Assembly: GCA_015067565.1 (NCBI GenBank)
Contig: SVMF01000016.1
Coordinates: 1 to 64,000 of the forward strand
Reading direction: 5' to 3'
DNA from: Oscillospiraceae bacterium
GTDB taxonomy: Bacteria; Bacillota; Clostridia; Oscillospirales; Oscillospiraceae
Length of the DNA: 64,000 nt
In this document: in pieces, positions 9,501 to 16,707 of the stretch
Position numbering within the stretch: position 1 is the first letter of the stretch
How the letters are laid out: the number at the start of each line of letters is the position of its first letter
Program-made: the position numbers and the translations under genes
The notes under the pieces: model-generated
Database searches by the model: none
The model's input: only the letters and a program-made list of their open reading frames with translations
Told to the model about the DNA's origin: nothing

Positions 9501-11175
9501 AATAAGACGAGCCCTTGTAGCTGGTCAGCTGCAACACACCGTAGGTCGTGCTGGGCGTACCCTTGACCGCAAGCTTGATCGTTGCGCTGTGAAGACTACC
9601 TAAAACAGCGTTTCCGCTTCTGCTGATGGTGATGGTCTTCTTATCGGAGCTGACAGAAACGCTCGTACCTGCTTGCAGGCCCGTCGTATCTCCCGACACA
9701 TTGGAGTTGATGTATTCCACCGTCATACCATTGGTAAGTTTGGAGGTATCGACCGTCATGCCGTTCTGGAGCTTCAGAACCAGCTTGGTGTCGGAGCTGT
9801 CAGTCTGATTGCTCAGGTACAGATCCACCGTGGAGTCAGAATCGTTGTATGTAGCGTTGCCAATGGTCATGGTCGCGCCGCGGAAGAAGGCATAGCCCAG
9901 AATATCGCCGTAGTTTGTCTTCGCATTGACCGTCTCCGCCTTCTCAAGCACCTGAGGAATCTCAGCATTGAGGTCAGAGGCATAGGAAACATAGGTCTCG
10001 TTGAATGCCTGGACGCCGGTGACAACATTAGCACCCGTTGCGGCGCACTTCTCGGACAGAGAAGCTGGCCAGGAGGAGGTCTTCTGATACTGCGTGGCAT
10101 AGGCCATCGGGGTGATATAATCCGTGACCTTGCCGATCTTTTCAGCATCTTGACCGTACAAGCACTTGTAGAAGGTGTCCTCAATGGGTTCGGGCATCAG
10201 AGCGCAGGAGATGATGATACCGTCACCGGCAGCCTTCTTTACTGTCTCGACGAAGCCTGCAACAGTATCCGTACGCAGCTGCATAAAGGCCTGTGTGCCC
10301 TTATATGCATCACCGTAGGAGGAGTTGGTCAAAACAGTCGCAAAGGTGGTATTGGACGAAGCGGAGGTTCCCGATGCGGCATATGCGACATAGCTGTAGG
10401 TCGCACCGTTGTTATAGCCGGGGGTCGAGGCAGTCTTCATCGTGTAGTTATAGCCGCCTCTTTTGCACATAGCCTTGGTTGCCGCATTATACTGGTCGAT
10501 GGTAATGCCGTAATTCGTCAGCAGCTCATCACGGGCATTCTTGCCCCAGTCGTAGTACAGTTCGAAGTAACGGATGCAGTCAAGGTGGATGCCTGCAATA
10601 TCGTACTTGGTAACAAGCTCCTTGACGAGCTTCTCGGTATAGGCACGGTAGCCTGCGTCACGAAGGTTCAGGCGACGGTTGACCTCCGAGCTGTAGCCAA
10701 CGCGGAAGTGATATGCCATCGCATTGGCATCGATGTTGTTGATGTAATGGTCGTCATGTCCTGCCATCAGCCAGGCATGAACACGGATGCCGTGCTTTTT
10801 TGCCTCGGCGCAGGCATCCTTCAGGATGTCGCCATTGGAGGCCATGGTTGTGCCGGCAACACTCGAGGTCCAGCCGATCTTACCTGCCGTGCCCTTGACA
10901 AGCAGATACACGTCGGTGATGCCCAGGTCGGCATAGTCCTGCATCATGGCCGCTGCGCCACGCTGTTTGATGGTATAATCATGGACCCAGTCAGCCACGA
11001 TGGTTTCGGAGGATGCCGAACGCACCGCAGCAGCTTTCGACGCAGGCTCGGTCGTCACTGCAGCTCCCGTCTCCGTTTCCGGAGTCGTTGCGAATGCCAT
11101 TCCCACACAGGAAACGAAGATCGCAAGCATCAGGAGCAAAGACAACACGCTGCGATAAATCTTATTCGCTCTCAT
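3568..11175 (-). CDS. Giant secreted GHL10-type glycosidase-like protein with tandem beta-sandwich repeats and Cys-rich repeats
   Basis: 2,535 aa with AAGGAG ahead of the start. Residues 1-29 form a signal peptide (hydrophobic core LLLMLAIFVSC, cleavage after AFA). About 55-430 is a TIM-barrel domain resembling glycosyl-hydrolase-like family GHL10, with motifs IRVHAWLMAG and IAGIHLDCIRY. About 660-1760 holds one divergent and five clear repeats of 170-190 residues, each starting L(Y/F)FDFxN...RY...TYGxxNFD and ending IDYIYVG; these look like carbohydrate-binding-type beta-sandwiches. About 1765-1840 resembles an InlB/Listeria-Bacteroides repeat. About 1850-2230 has repeated GHxx...PTCTxxG...CxxC units. 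The last ~310 residues are almost identical to the C-terminus of the gene at 61129. No SLH, LPXTG or other anchor is seen. It follows the transglutaminase-like gene by 35 bp, so they are probably one operon. Role inferred: extracellular glycan binding and hydrolysis. Confidence 0.85.
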   Translation of the reverse strand: MRANKIYRSVLSLLLMLAIFVSCVGMAFATTPETETGAAVTTEPASKAAAVRSASSETIVADWVHDYTIKQRGAAAMMQDYADLGITDVYLLVKGTAGKIGWTSSVAGTTMASNGDILKDACAEAKKHGIRVHAWLMAGHDDHYINNIDANAMAYHFRVGYSSEVNRRLNLRDAGYRAYTEKLVKELVTKYDIAGIHLDCIRYFELYYDWGKNARDELLTNYGITIDQYNAATKAMCKRGGYNYTMKTASTPGYNNGATYSYVAYAASGTSASSNTTFATVLTNSSYGDAYKGTQAFMQLRTDTVAGFVETVKKAAGDGIIISCALMPEPIEDTFYKCLYGQDAEKIGKVTDYITPMAYATQYQKTSSWPASLSEKCAATGANVVTGVQAFNETYVSYASDLNAEIPQVLEKAETVNAKTNYGDILGYAFFRGATMTIGNATYNDSDSTVDLYLSNQTDSSDTKLVLKLQNGMTVDTSKLTNGMTVEYINSNVSGDTTGLQAGTSVSVSSDKKTITISRSGNAVLGSLHSATIKLAVKGTPSTTYGVLQLTSYKGSSYSEGKSFCVTSAVEAGTYNGIVKGTCAAEHTDIETWTDGDGKHFAFCYNCLTDLTEDCVMQSTTTDGYTAQECVGGLNPTTGKTDVDAHSLNGGCGYSYVATNYVNMHFNADSVANDTGDWNAVAPKSMTASVDTVKGVLYGQIDGDDPYASADLDTEGVHYAIVAGDVIEVRIKTTVTEGMANGLHFFFKTSAKPSYNADYVIGNATTAYADGEYHVLQFPFASGKEYIGQTLTGIRIDPLNVASNASVKADYEVDYIYVGPVAAAPSAQNDTELYFDFTNDTAAMSRYNGITYGGRNFDRNEGYWATASNGNAKNYSVDNDAGTLNVSVDATPDTNGEYDVWIETTAKYGAFPWSSEPHYQYYPLNYKPAQAEYVQVRFKLNGCEEVAGKKATVSVVYDYVKDGANGAQDDTFGYVDMSAEGYQTVTIPVKETFKGADEIKSLALRFRNITSASDGTISIDYIYVGPNDKLYFGFENSAEDQQRYTSKTYGDNNFDTGNWAARKISVGSLAFDNEEGTMTFQSKDATQDYHYVQTSTTLNADDAPLRYVPSATDTLQLRFKIENAVINGDSKISIHYMTGERTSIANSAVTNFAIDESYLDGKYHLVSIPLAASFTNASFISALRVGFSGISSAADQLAKFTIDYIFVGEPESRPIQDSLFFDFEADAAAATRYDTATYGKTYFDTSTNWLLSNIADGTVVNGDLTGTITASSYIRTAINGAPNAESLPLRYEPGTKDYLQLRFKIENSTAQETDLKLYFYVNERNEWDFITLGRAAVDGKYAVVTVPLTDATCTSAERINGLQIAFGDVTDGKLSIDYLYVGAEEKLPIKDQLYFDFGNTVADKERYNEKTYGQINYDDAENLQWNTLTTGIVDGSETIDNANGTLVAGSLNDEITSICVDTTSNLIYNPAEAEIMQSRIKLDGFAKIEGKTPFVTLQFFSADGVLSSKNVDLTEEQLNTRDYITIAAAITDEIRACGSVNKLRLYFGNVAGDKNSKVTIDFLYVGKKENQPVLDTLYFDFENTEADRARYKTKTYGNINFDIGNWKANELRNLMPTYNSAEGTVSTKVIGTSPYLQTVTDTLAMSSAPLTFKPGEDTNLIQIRMKLADLQPVVEGTNGQLVLHIMTEAGAEVVTDRSLRYSLAAEELNGEFFTANFNVGEYMSGISNIYAIRLTASALCVPEGEEGTMEIDYIYIGSKENSPAGTIYFVDFIGNDGQTTVQHSVVSADGKVSFVGTLPEQEIDENNHYSFRCWTLSDGTVVDLDSYSFDSDATLYPQFNATAHTLKLVSITDETETTFKMHTCTGCDYSIVTDHIWDEGKITTAASCTATGVKTFCCTLCDETKTEALGATGHTKVVDKAVAATCTSEGKTAGSHCSVCNAIIVAQQPIAALGHSYNSGIITTQPSCTSAGIKTYTCAYCSDTKTETIEAVGHSLSYHAYTAPTCTADGNMAFYACANCDQFFANESATYVLPKDYVVLEAVGHNLGFRKQTAPTCTQIGYIDHYYCDKCSKYYADADGVHEMPASYVETAALGHNEVKDQAVAATCTTEGKSAGSHCSVCNAVIVAQQTIPATGHTRVTDPAVAPTCTQPGKTAGVHCSVCNVVLFAQQVIPAKKHSFTFTDNGANHTIGCLGCDYNVIAEHTYYGGVCLCGAIESAKPKEVYVDTLKATMAISVGSEMSVAFTVNQSMISKYESFYLVVEKDMAGAEPKTVTFGYGEGQTSLNPLPNATNPFLHNASFTGLTVKEMGDEIRATLYAVGADGTLYYGPMQTDSVKDYLLRGLDLATSTPEKKTMYVDMLRYGAVAQTYFDYDTDNLVADDLTEEHLTYATTVIPEAVDGSKAEGGRGTLNTSVVLKARVTLTLSHLKPGANLANMKFVVKDALDGTVIKELPAYNLNPVMVAADFDDVGAKQMRRLITVTLYDGDKAITNTVTWSVESYVAKVRATSTDAGQIALLNAMLTYGDAVAAYMATQ

Positions 11176-11210
11176 AACTTTCTCCTTATCGTTTGATCGG
11201 TATCACTGCC

Positions 11211-12893
11211 TCAGAACGGAAGTGTCGCATAGTAGTTGTACAATGTTCCGGTACGGTTTGTCTTGTAGCCCAGGTAGTTATAGTTGCTGACCAGGTCTGC
11301 CGTATACCACTGGGAACCACAGTAAATGGTTGCCCAGACATGGCCGGTAGACATGGATGAGAAGTGACAGTAACCGTGAGCATATCTGCCCGGAACGCCC
11401 AGCGATCTGGAGCAGGCGATCATCAAATGTGCCATATCACAGCAGTTGCCGCACTTATCTCTCCACACGCCCAACGCACCTCTGCTGGTGTCGTAGTAAT
11501 ACTCGTAGCTTGTCTTGTCGTTCAGGTACTCAAAGAGGTTGAAGATTGCCTGATAGGTGCTCGTCGGATTGGCGTATCCGCCGTAGGTGCCGGAGGAATA
11601 GTTCATGCCGGTCTTGGCCACGGTGATGATGGTGGAGTTATTGGACTGGCAGTTTGCCGTAGGTACAAGATATTTGGCATAAGACGAGTAGTTGTTGCCG
11701 AAGGTCGCATCACCGTCAACAAACAGACCTGCCGTGATCGCCCAAGCCGTCACGCTGGAGTAATTGGGAAGTTCCTTGTGCTCATGATAATAGCTCATGA
11801 TCTTTGCGAAGAAATACACACCCTCTTTGTAGTGCATCAGACCCAGAGAGGTCGTCATGTAGTTCGGACCCTGGTCATATTCCTTGCAGAAGTTTATGAC
11901 CTTCTGTGCGCGTTCGACATATTCTGCCTTGTCGATGTTGCCCTCAGAGATGGCATCCTGCGGATTTTCCGGCTCATTCAGATCCAAAAAGTCGAGCAAG
12001 CCGCTCGTCGTACCGCTGTTGATGTTCACGATCGCCTGACAGCAAAGATACAACATCTCCGACATCGTGGCATCGTTTCCGTTGACCGACACCGATGCGG
12101 GCAGGTTCTTGTTCTTCTCCACATACTGCTTGAGTTCATAAGCCGCCTTGGCCACCGGTGCATACCAGTCAGCCGTCGGGGCAGCGGTAGTCGCCTGCGT
12201 CGGTTGGGTGGACTGTGTTGCCTCGGTCGTCTCGCCCTCAGAAACAGAAGGCGTCGTCGGAGCTGTCGTCTCCCCCGGAGCCGCGGTGTCGTTCTTGGTA
12301 TAGCTTGTCGGGCTGAAGCTTACGCTGACCGGCAGAGCCGCATTGGTCGAATAGGCTCCCAGTGTCTGTGCAAAAATGTATGCCACAGAATAAATGCAAA
12401 TACGGCCGTCATAGGTCGTGCTGCCGACCGGACGGGAGAAGCTCGTCGGAAGCTGACCGAGGGTCACACCGTACTTCATCGTACGGACAGCAAGGTCCAG
12501 GATCATACCCTTGTCGACCTCGCTGATGTTCACACCGTTTGCATAGTCGCCCGTCAAGGTAACATCCTTGTAGGCAATGTAGATGCTGGAAGGATTGCCT
12601 TCGTTGATCGCACAGATGGCCTGTGCTGCCATGAGCGTATAGTCCTCTACGCCCATCGAGTAAGCGCCCACGGTGATGGTGCTCGGCACCACGATGTCAT
12701 AGCGGACACCGCCGTTGGTAGGTGCTGCGGCAATGGCTGTCTGGATCTGAGTTGCAACACTGCCCGAAGCAGCCGCAAGGTCAGCGACCGACATTTTGGT
12801 CGGAGCCGCTGCGCTCGTGGGGCTGATGACCGCAATCGGCAGCAGCATACACACAATCAGAAGCATTGCTAAAAATCGTCTTGTTTTTCCCAT
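11211..12893 (-). CDS. Secreted pseudomurein-binding-repeat protein with transglutaminase-like Cys protease domain
   Basis: 560 aa. Residues 1-29 are a signal peptide. Two N-terminal units (about 35-195) precede a Thr/Pro/Ser linker (about 200-242, many TT and TQ pairs). Then come clear pseudomurein-binding-repeat-like units: LKQYVEKNKNLPASVSVNG followed by TMSEMLYL, and a second with GPNYMTTSLG. About 400-560 is a transglutaminase/papain-like core with the triad Cys in GNCCDMAHL (~484), His in GHVWATIY (~517) and Asp in QWYTADL (~531). This is the layout of archaeal-virus pseudomurein endoisopeptidases (PeiW/PeiP), although bacterial relatives occur in gut Clostridia. Its target could be the cell's own wall, another bacterium, or a methanogen wall. 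It is upstream of and probably co-transcribed with the giant glycosidase-like gene. AAGGAGG precedes the start. Confidence 0.8.
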   Translation of the reverse strand: MGKTRRFLAMLLIVCMLLPIAVISPTSAAAPTKMSVADLAAASGSVATQIQTAIAAAPTNGGVRYDIVVPSTITVGAYSMGVEDYTLMAAQAICAINEGNPSSIYIAYKDVTLTGDYANGVNISEVDKGMILDLAVRTMKYGVTLGQLPTSFSRPVGSTTYDGRICIYSVAYIFAQTLGAYSTNAALPVSVSFSPTSYTKNDTAAPGETTAPTTPSVSEGETTEATQSTQPTQATTAAPTADWYAPVAKAAYELKQYVEKNKNLPASVSVNGNDATMSEMLYLCCQAIVNINSGTTSGLLDFLDLNEPENPQDAISEGNIDKAEYVERAQKVINFCKEYDQGPNYMTTSLGLMHYKEGVYFFAKIMSYYHEHKELPNYSSVTAWAITAGLFVDGDATFGNNYSSYAKYLVPTANCQSNNSTIITVAKTGMNYSSGTYGGYANPTSTYQAIFNLFEYLNDKTSYEYYYDTSRGALGVWRDKCGNCCDMAHLMIACSRSLGVPGRYAHGYCHFSSMSTGHVWATIYCGSQWYTADLVSNYNYLGYKTNRTGTLYNYYATLPF

Positions 12894-13077
12894 ACAATGG
12901 TTTCCTCCTTATATGTCGAATATTATTTTTGAAATAGTAATATTTTCTGCGACCTGCTCATGACATAGGGCAAGCTGTCCATCCTATCGCCGAGATGATC
13001 GTAATTGCTAATTCATTCTGCCTCGTACCGCTGAAAGATTTGCGGCCGAAAATTGTTTTATGTAGTGTTCACACAGC

Positions 13078-13923
13078 TTAGTCCAGGCTGTCACCCGTGA
13101 ATTCCTCAGGGACATCATCATCGCTGCCATGCTGGCCGCCGCTGTATTCCTGTGTCTGATCCTCATAGGCATCCAGATCGGTCGGCGCAGTAACCTGTGT
13201 CTCGTTGTAGCCGCTGAATTTCAGGCTGATCGTCACCGTCTGCAGCACCGGTTCATCGGTGAAGCTCGTCTCGTTTTCCACATCGATGTACAGCCCCGTC
13301 AGGAAGCCGTCTGCATCGATCGTGGCTCTGACCACCACAAGCCGCTGCCGCACATCCTCGCCCATAAAATCGCCAAGCCAGTAATCCAGAGCATCGCTGT
13401 AGAAAATGCCGTACGGAATCTCGAAGCGAACCTGCTGTTCACCATCGTGCGTCTGCTGGATGGTGTAGTTTGTCAGTGCCGAGTCCTCCACGAGCATGGC
13501 ATAGTCTGCGGCAGCAAAATCGCCCAGATCATTCTCCGTCTTGATATATTTCGTGCCCAACGTGTCGTAATAATACTTTCCGTCGGCATAATAGGTGCTG
13601 TGTGCAAACTCCAAGCCGTCATAGCGCTGCATCGCCTCCATACGCATCACATAGGACTCTTCCTGTGCGGCATATTTGCAATCAACAGAAGTTACGACAC
13701 TGGTCAGAACCTCCCCCATCACCGACGAGGAATTGACCGAGCCGACCATGGTGTAGCTCTGCGCCTGCAGGAGCTTCTCCACCGCCTCATTGTACAATTT
13801 GGCACTGTTTTCTCTCTCCACGGGCTGAGTCGGTGCCTTCTGCGACTGCTCCCTTCCGCAGCCTGCCGTCAAAAGACATACCAGGCAGCCAACAGCAGCC
13901 AACATTTGTTTCAGCTTTGCCAT
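13078..13923 (-). CDS. Lipoprotein of unknown function
   Basis: 281 aa. The signal sequence ends in the lipobox LLTAGC (Cys 22), so it should be lipid-anchored on the outer face of the membrane. The mature part (LYNEAVEKLLQAQSYTMVGS, then alternating beta-type segments and an acidic tail) looks like the LolA/LppX-type fold seen in many Clostridia lipoproteins that test weakly for that family. I do not recognise a specific function. A strong promoter lies directly upstream (13959-13987), and the gene is divergent from the Ig/SLH gene. The 154 bp between its end and the next minus gene hold no obvious terminator. Confidence 0.7.
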   Translation of the reverse strand: MAKLKQMLAAVGCLVCLLTAGCGREQSQKAPTQPVERENSAKLYNEAVEKLLQAQSYTMVGSVNSSSVMGEVLTSVVTSVDCKYAAQEESYVMRMEAMQRYDGLEFAHSTYYADGKYYYDTLGTKYIKTENDLGDFAAADYAMLVEDSALTNYTIQQTHDGEQQVRFEIPYGIFYSDALDYWLGDFMGEDVRQRLVVVRATIDADGFLTGLYIDVENETSFTDEPVLQTVTISLKFSGYNETQVTAPTDLDAYEDQTQEYSGGQHGSDDDVPEEFTGDSLD

Positions 13924-13958
13924 AAGTATACTCCTACCCTATTTTATGATCTTCATAT

Positions 13959-13987
13959 ATTATATAATATTGGTTCTGTTTTTTCAA
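13959..13987 (-). promoter_or_regulatory. Sigma-A promoter of the lipoprotein gene
   Basis: Read on the minus strand: TTGAAA (13987-13982), 17-bp spacer, TATAAT (13964-13959), about 30 nt upstream of the start codon. Confidence 0.75.
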
Positions 13988-14113
13988 GCAAATTTCTTCA
14001 TTTTCCACAAAAAGCTTCCCCTATTTTCCGTCGCACCGTGGCGGAATTATTTTGCATAATTTCAAATTTTCGGTTCAAGCTATCGCTGTAAATACTTGTA
14101 AGGAGGTTATCCC

Positions 14114-15289
14114 ATGCACGCAATTTCCCGAAAAATTCTGTTTCTGTGTCTTGTGTGTCTGCTTTTGAGCTCGCTTGTCTGCGCTGCGGATGCCGAGACG
14201 ATGTATGATGCCGAATACTGCTTCTGCGAGGCCGATTTTTGCGATGCCGAGATGGGTCCCGTCGACGGCATCTTCATCCGCAGCATTCCTTCGGAGGATG
14301 TCGCCACCGTCATGCTCGGTGATCGCAGTATCCGTCCCGGTGATGTTCTCAGCGCAGCCTCTCTCGAGCAGCTCAGGCTGATCCCGAAGGCCGAGCATAA
14401 CTGTTCGGTCGAGCTGAGCTATCTTCCCATCTACGGCACGCATCTGACCGAGCCGAGCGTTGTCACCATTCGCATCCATTCCGGCAAAAACGAGGCGCCG
14501 AGTGCCGAAAATGTCGAATTTGAGACCTACAAAAACATCCCAAACGACGGAAAGCTTATGGCGAGCGATCCCGAGGGTGGAAAGCTGACCTACCAGCTCG
14601 TCGATATGCCCAAGCGAGGCGATGTAAAGCTCTCCGATGACGGCAGCTTCCTCTACACGCCAAAGAAAAACAAGGTCGGTGAGGATCGCTTCACCTACAC
14701 TGCAACCGATGACGCAGGCAATGTTTCCAAGCCTGCCACCGTCAACATCCGCATCCTCACCCCCACCGAAAAAATGACCTATGCCGACCTAAAGGGCAGC
14801 ACCATCGAATTTGAGGCCATGTGGCTCAACGAGCAGGGTCTGTTCGGTGGCGACCGTATCGGTGCGAAGAACTGTTTCCATCCCGAAATGGCCGTCAGTC
14901 GCGGTGAGTTTTTGGTCATGGCCATGGAGCTTCTGGATATTTTGCCCGAAGCGCAGCCCGTAAGCTTCGTCGATGCAAAGGAGGCTCCGCAGTGGATGCA
15001 GGCCTATATGGCAGGTGCACTGCGCAAAGGCTTGATCCACGGAAAGCAAAGTGACAACGGCCTGTGCTTCTTCCCGAATGCACCGATCTCTCCGCAGGAA
15101 GCCGCCGTCATGCTGCAAAATATGCTCGAGCTTCCTGTCTCCGTCAGCCATTTGGAATCTGACTATCCGCACTGGGCTTCCAAGGCCGTTCATGCTCTCA
15201 GCTCTCTCGGTATTGAAACAGATTTCCATGCTGAGCAGCTCAGCCGCGCGGAAGCAGCCAAGCTGCTCTACCGCATCTCCAAACTCTGA
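14114..15289 (+). CDS. Secreted Ig-like/cadherin-like protein with SLH domains
   Basis: 391 aa, with AAGGAGG 7 nt before the ATG. Residues 1-25 are a signal peptide. The middle (about 130-215) is a bacterial Ig/cadherin-like module with the hallmark PSAENVEFETYKNIPNDGKL, DPEGGKLTYQL and DGSFLYTPKKN...GEDRFTYTATDDAGN pattern. About 225-391 resembles SLH units (SRGEFLVMAMELL, ISPQEAAVMLQNML, LSRAEAAKLLYRI). SLH triplets bind pyruvylated secondary wall polymers, so it is probably held non-covalently at the surface. The N-terminal ~100 residues (two short Cys-containing motifs) are not recognised. The stop codon runs straight into the nested-hairpin repeat, which also supplies its terminator. Confidence 0.8.
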   Translation: MHAISRKILFLCLVCLLLSSLVCAADAETMYDAEYCFCEADFCDAEMGPVDGIFIRSIPSEDVATVMLGDRSIRPGDVLSAASLEQLRLIPKAEHNCSVELSYLPIYGTHLTEPSVVTIRIHSGKNEAPSAENVEFETYKNIPNDGKLMASDPEGGKLTYQLVDMPKRGDVKLSDDGSFLYTPKKNKVGEDRFTYTATDDAGNVSKPATVNIRILTPTEKMTYADLKGSTIEFEAMWLNEQGLFGGDRIGAKNCFHPEMAVSRGEFLVMAMELLDILPEAQPVSFVDAKEAPQWMQAYMAGALRKGLIHGKQSDNGLCFFPNAPISPQEAAVMLQNMLELPVSVSHLESDYPHWASKAVHALSSLGIETDFHAEQLSRAEAAKLLYRISKL

Positions 15290-15437
15290 AAAAAGAGGCT
15301 GTAAAAAAGTCTCCATTCGTAAATCTTGCAAAATAATCCCCTGCAAAATCAGGAATATTTTCCTGATTTTGCAGGGGATTTCATACGATTTCAGGGCGTT
15401 ATTTTGATACAAAGGGACTTTTTTACAGTCTTTTTTG
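15289..15437 (+). repeat. Nested palindromic element within the terminator of the Ig/SLH gene
   Basis: An outer inverted repeat of about 22 bp (left 15289-15312 containing CTGTAAAAAAGTC, right 15414-15437 containing GACTTTTTTACAG) encloses a perfect 21-bp stem. The inner arms are 15335-15355 and 15360-15380, with core CCCTGCAAAATCAGG. The right outer arm ends in CTTTTTTG, so the outer pair reads as an intrinsic terminator for the upstream gene. A related palindrome lies at 43548-43619. Confidence 0.75.
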
Positions 15438-15462
15438 CGCAAGCGGCTGAGTGATTGCGATA

Positions 15463-16587
15463 TTACAGCCTCTTACCTGCCAGGTAGACGGCCTTGCGGG
15501 CGAGGTTTTCGTCGCAGATCACAAAATCGGCAACCTTACCGTCTGCAATCGAGCCAACCTCGCTCAGCGCGCCGATCTGACGGGCAGGATTGTAGCTGGC
15601 TGCACGGATGGCATCTTCCTTCTTGATACCAAAGGAGATGGCACGCAGCATACACTCGTACAGATTCGTTGCAGAACCTGCAATCGTGCCGTCCGCCAGA
15701 CGAGCCAAGCCGGCCTTCATAAATACCTGCTGACCGCCGAGCTCGTACTCACCGTCGGGCATACCACAGCAGCGCAGGCTGTCAGAGATCAGGACCATAC
15801 GCTCCGCACCGAACAGACGGAAGGCCAGACGGACAGAAGCCGGATGCACGTGCTCACCATCGGAAATAATCTCTGCGCTGACGTTTTCATTCTCTGCTGC
15901 TGCGGCGATAACACCGGGCTTGCGGTGGTGGATGGCGGGCATGGCATTGTACAGGTGGGTCAGGTGGGTCACACCGGCCTTGACGCCTGCAGCCGCTGCA
16001 TCATAGTCTGCATCGGTGTGCGCGATGGAGACCGTGCACAGCTCCTTGGCCTTCTCGATGAACTCGACGCTGCCCGGAAGTTCCGGTGCGATATCGACGA
16101 TCTTGACCAGATTGCCGCAGCCTGCCTGCAGCTTGGCAAACGCTTCGAAATCGGGGTTCTTGAGGTATGCACCGTTCTGTGCACCCTTCTTCTTTTCCGA
16201 GAAGAACGGGCCCTCCATCTGGATGCCACGCAGAGCGGCTGCACCCTCGACCTTGCTGTCAACGAAGGCTCTTGCGCTGGCAAAGGCCTTCTCCAGAACC
16301 TCGTACGGAAGGGTCATGGAAGCAGGAGCAAAGGAGGTGATGCCGTTGGCTGCAAAGTATTTTGCCATCTTCTCCACACCTGTGACCTCACCGTCAGAGA
16401 AGTCCGCTCCGGAGTTTCCGTGGGTATGCACATCGATCAGGCCGGGGATGACATAGGCGCCTTCAAGGTCGATGGCATCGGGAGCTTCTGCCCCCAAAAC
16501 ATTGGAAAACTTTCCGTCTTCGATAGAAAAACAGCCTTTTTCAAAGCAAAAATTTTCAGTATAGATGAAAGCATTTTTGTACTGCAT
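15463..16587 (-). CDS. nagA: N-acetylglucosamine-6-phosphate deacetylase
   Basis: 374 aa. The start at 16587 has AGGAG 8 nt upstream; longer in-frame starts have none. Amidohydrolase features of NagA are clear: metal-binding LIDVHTHGNSG, the Glu in GIQMEGPFFS, His in VSIAHTDADY and THLTHLYNAM, substrate-binding SDGEHVHPAS, and the catalytic Asp in VLISDSLRCCG. It converts GlcNAc-6-phosphate to glucosamine-6-phosphate plus acetate in the cytoplasm. It is downstream of two sugar kinases on the same strand, but a terminator (16671-16702) separates it from them, so it may rely partly on read-through or on its own promoter. No nagB is visible in the window. Confidence 0.95.
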   Translation of the reverse strand: MQYKNAFIYTENFCFEKGCFSIEDGKFSNVLGAEAPDAIDLEGAYVIPGLIDVHTHGNSGADFSDGEVTGVEKMAKYFAANGITSFAPASMTLPYEVLEKAFASARAFVDSKVEGAAALRGIQMEGPFFSEKKKGAQNGAYLKNPDFEAFAKLQAGCGNLVKIVDIAPELPGSVEFIEKAKELCTVSIAHTDADYDAAAAGVKAGVTHLTHLYNAMPAIHHRKPGVIAAAAENENVSAEIISDGEHVHPASVRLAFRLFGAERMVLISDSLRCCGMPDGEYELGGQQVFMKAGLARLADGTIAGSATNLYECMLRAISFGIKKEDAIRAASYNPARQIGALSEVGSIADGKVADFVICDENLARKAVYLAGKRL

Positions 16588-16666
16588 TTGAAATCTCCTA
16601 ATCTTAAAATTCATCGTATGCATCCTGTACAGATCGGTTATGACCGTTCCGTTCAAGGAAGCAGCA

Positions 16667-16702
16667 TTAAAAACAGGGCGGACTGTGGGGTCCGCCCTGT
16701 GG
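16667..16702 (-). terminator. Intrinsic terminator after the ROK kinase gene
   Basis: On the minus strand, a 10-bp GC-rich stem (ACAGGGCGGA / TCCGCCCTGT) is followed by TTTTT. It lies between the ROK gene and nagA. Confidence 0.8.
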
Positions 16703-16707
16703 AATTT

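Noticed and set aside
7684-9603. A 639-codon plus-strand open frame
   Set aside because: Lies entirely antisense to the giant secreted protein, has no ribosome site and no recognisable domain; it follows from the codon bias of the real gene.
12894-13077. A cyclic-di-GMP riboswitch upstream of the transglutaminase-like gene
   Set aside because: AGGGCAAG appears on the wrong strand and the remaining conserved core (GACGCAAAGCC-type) is missing.
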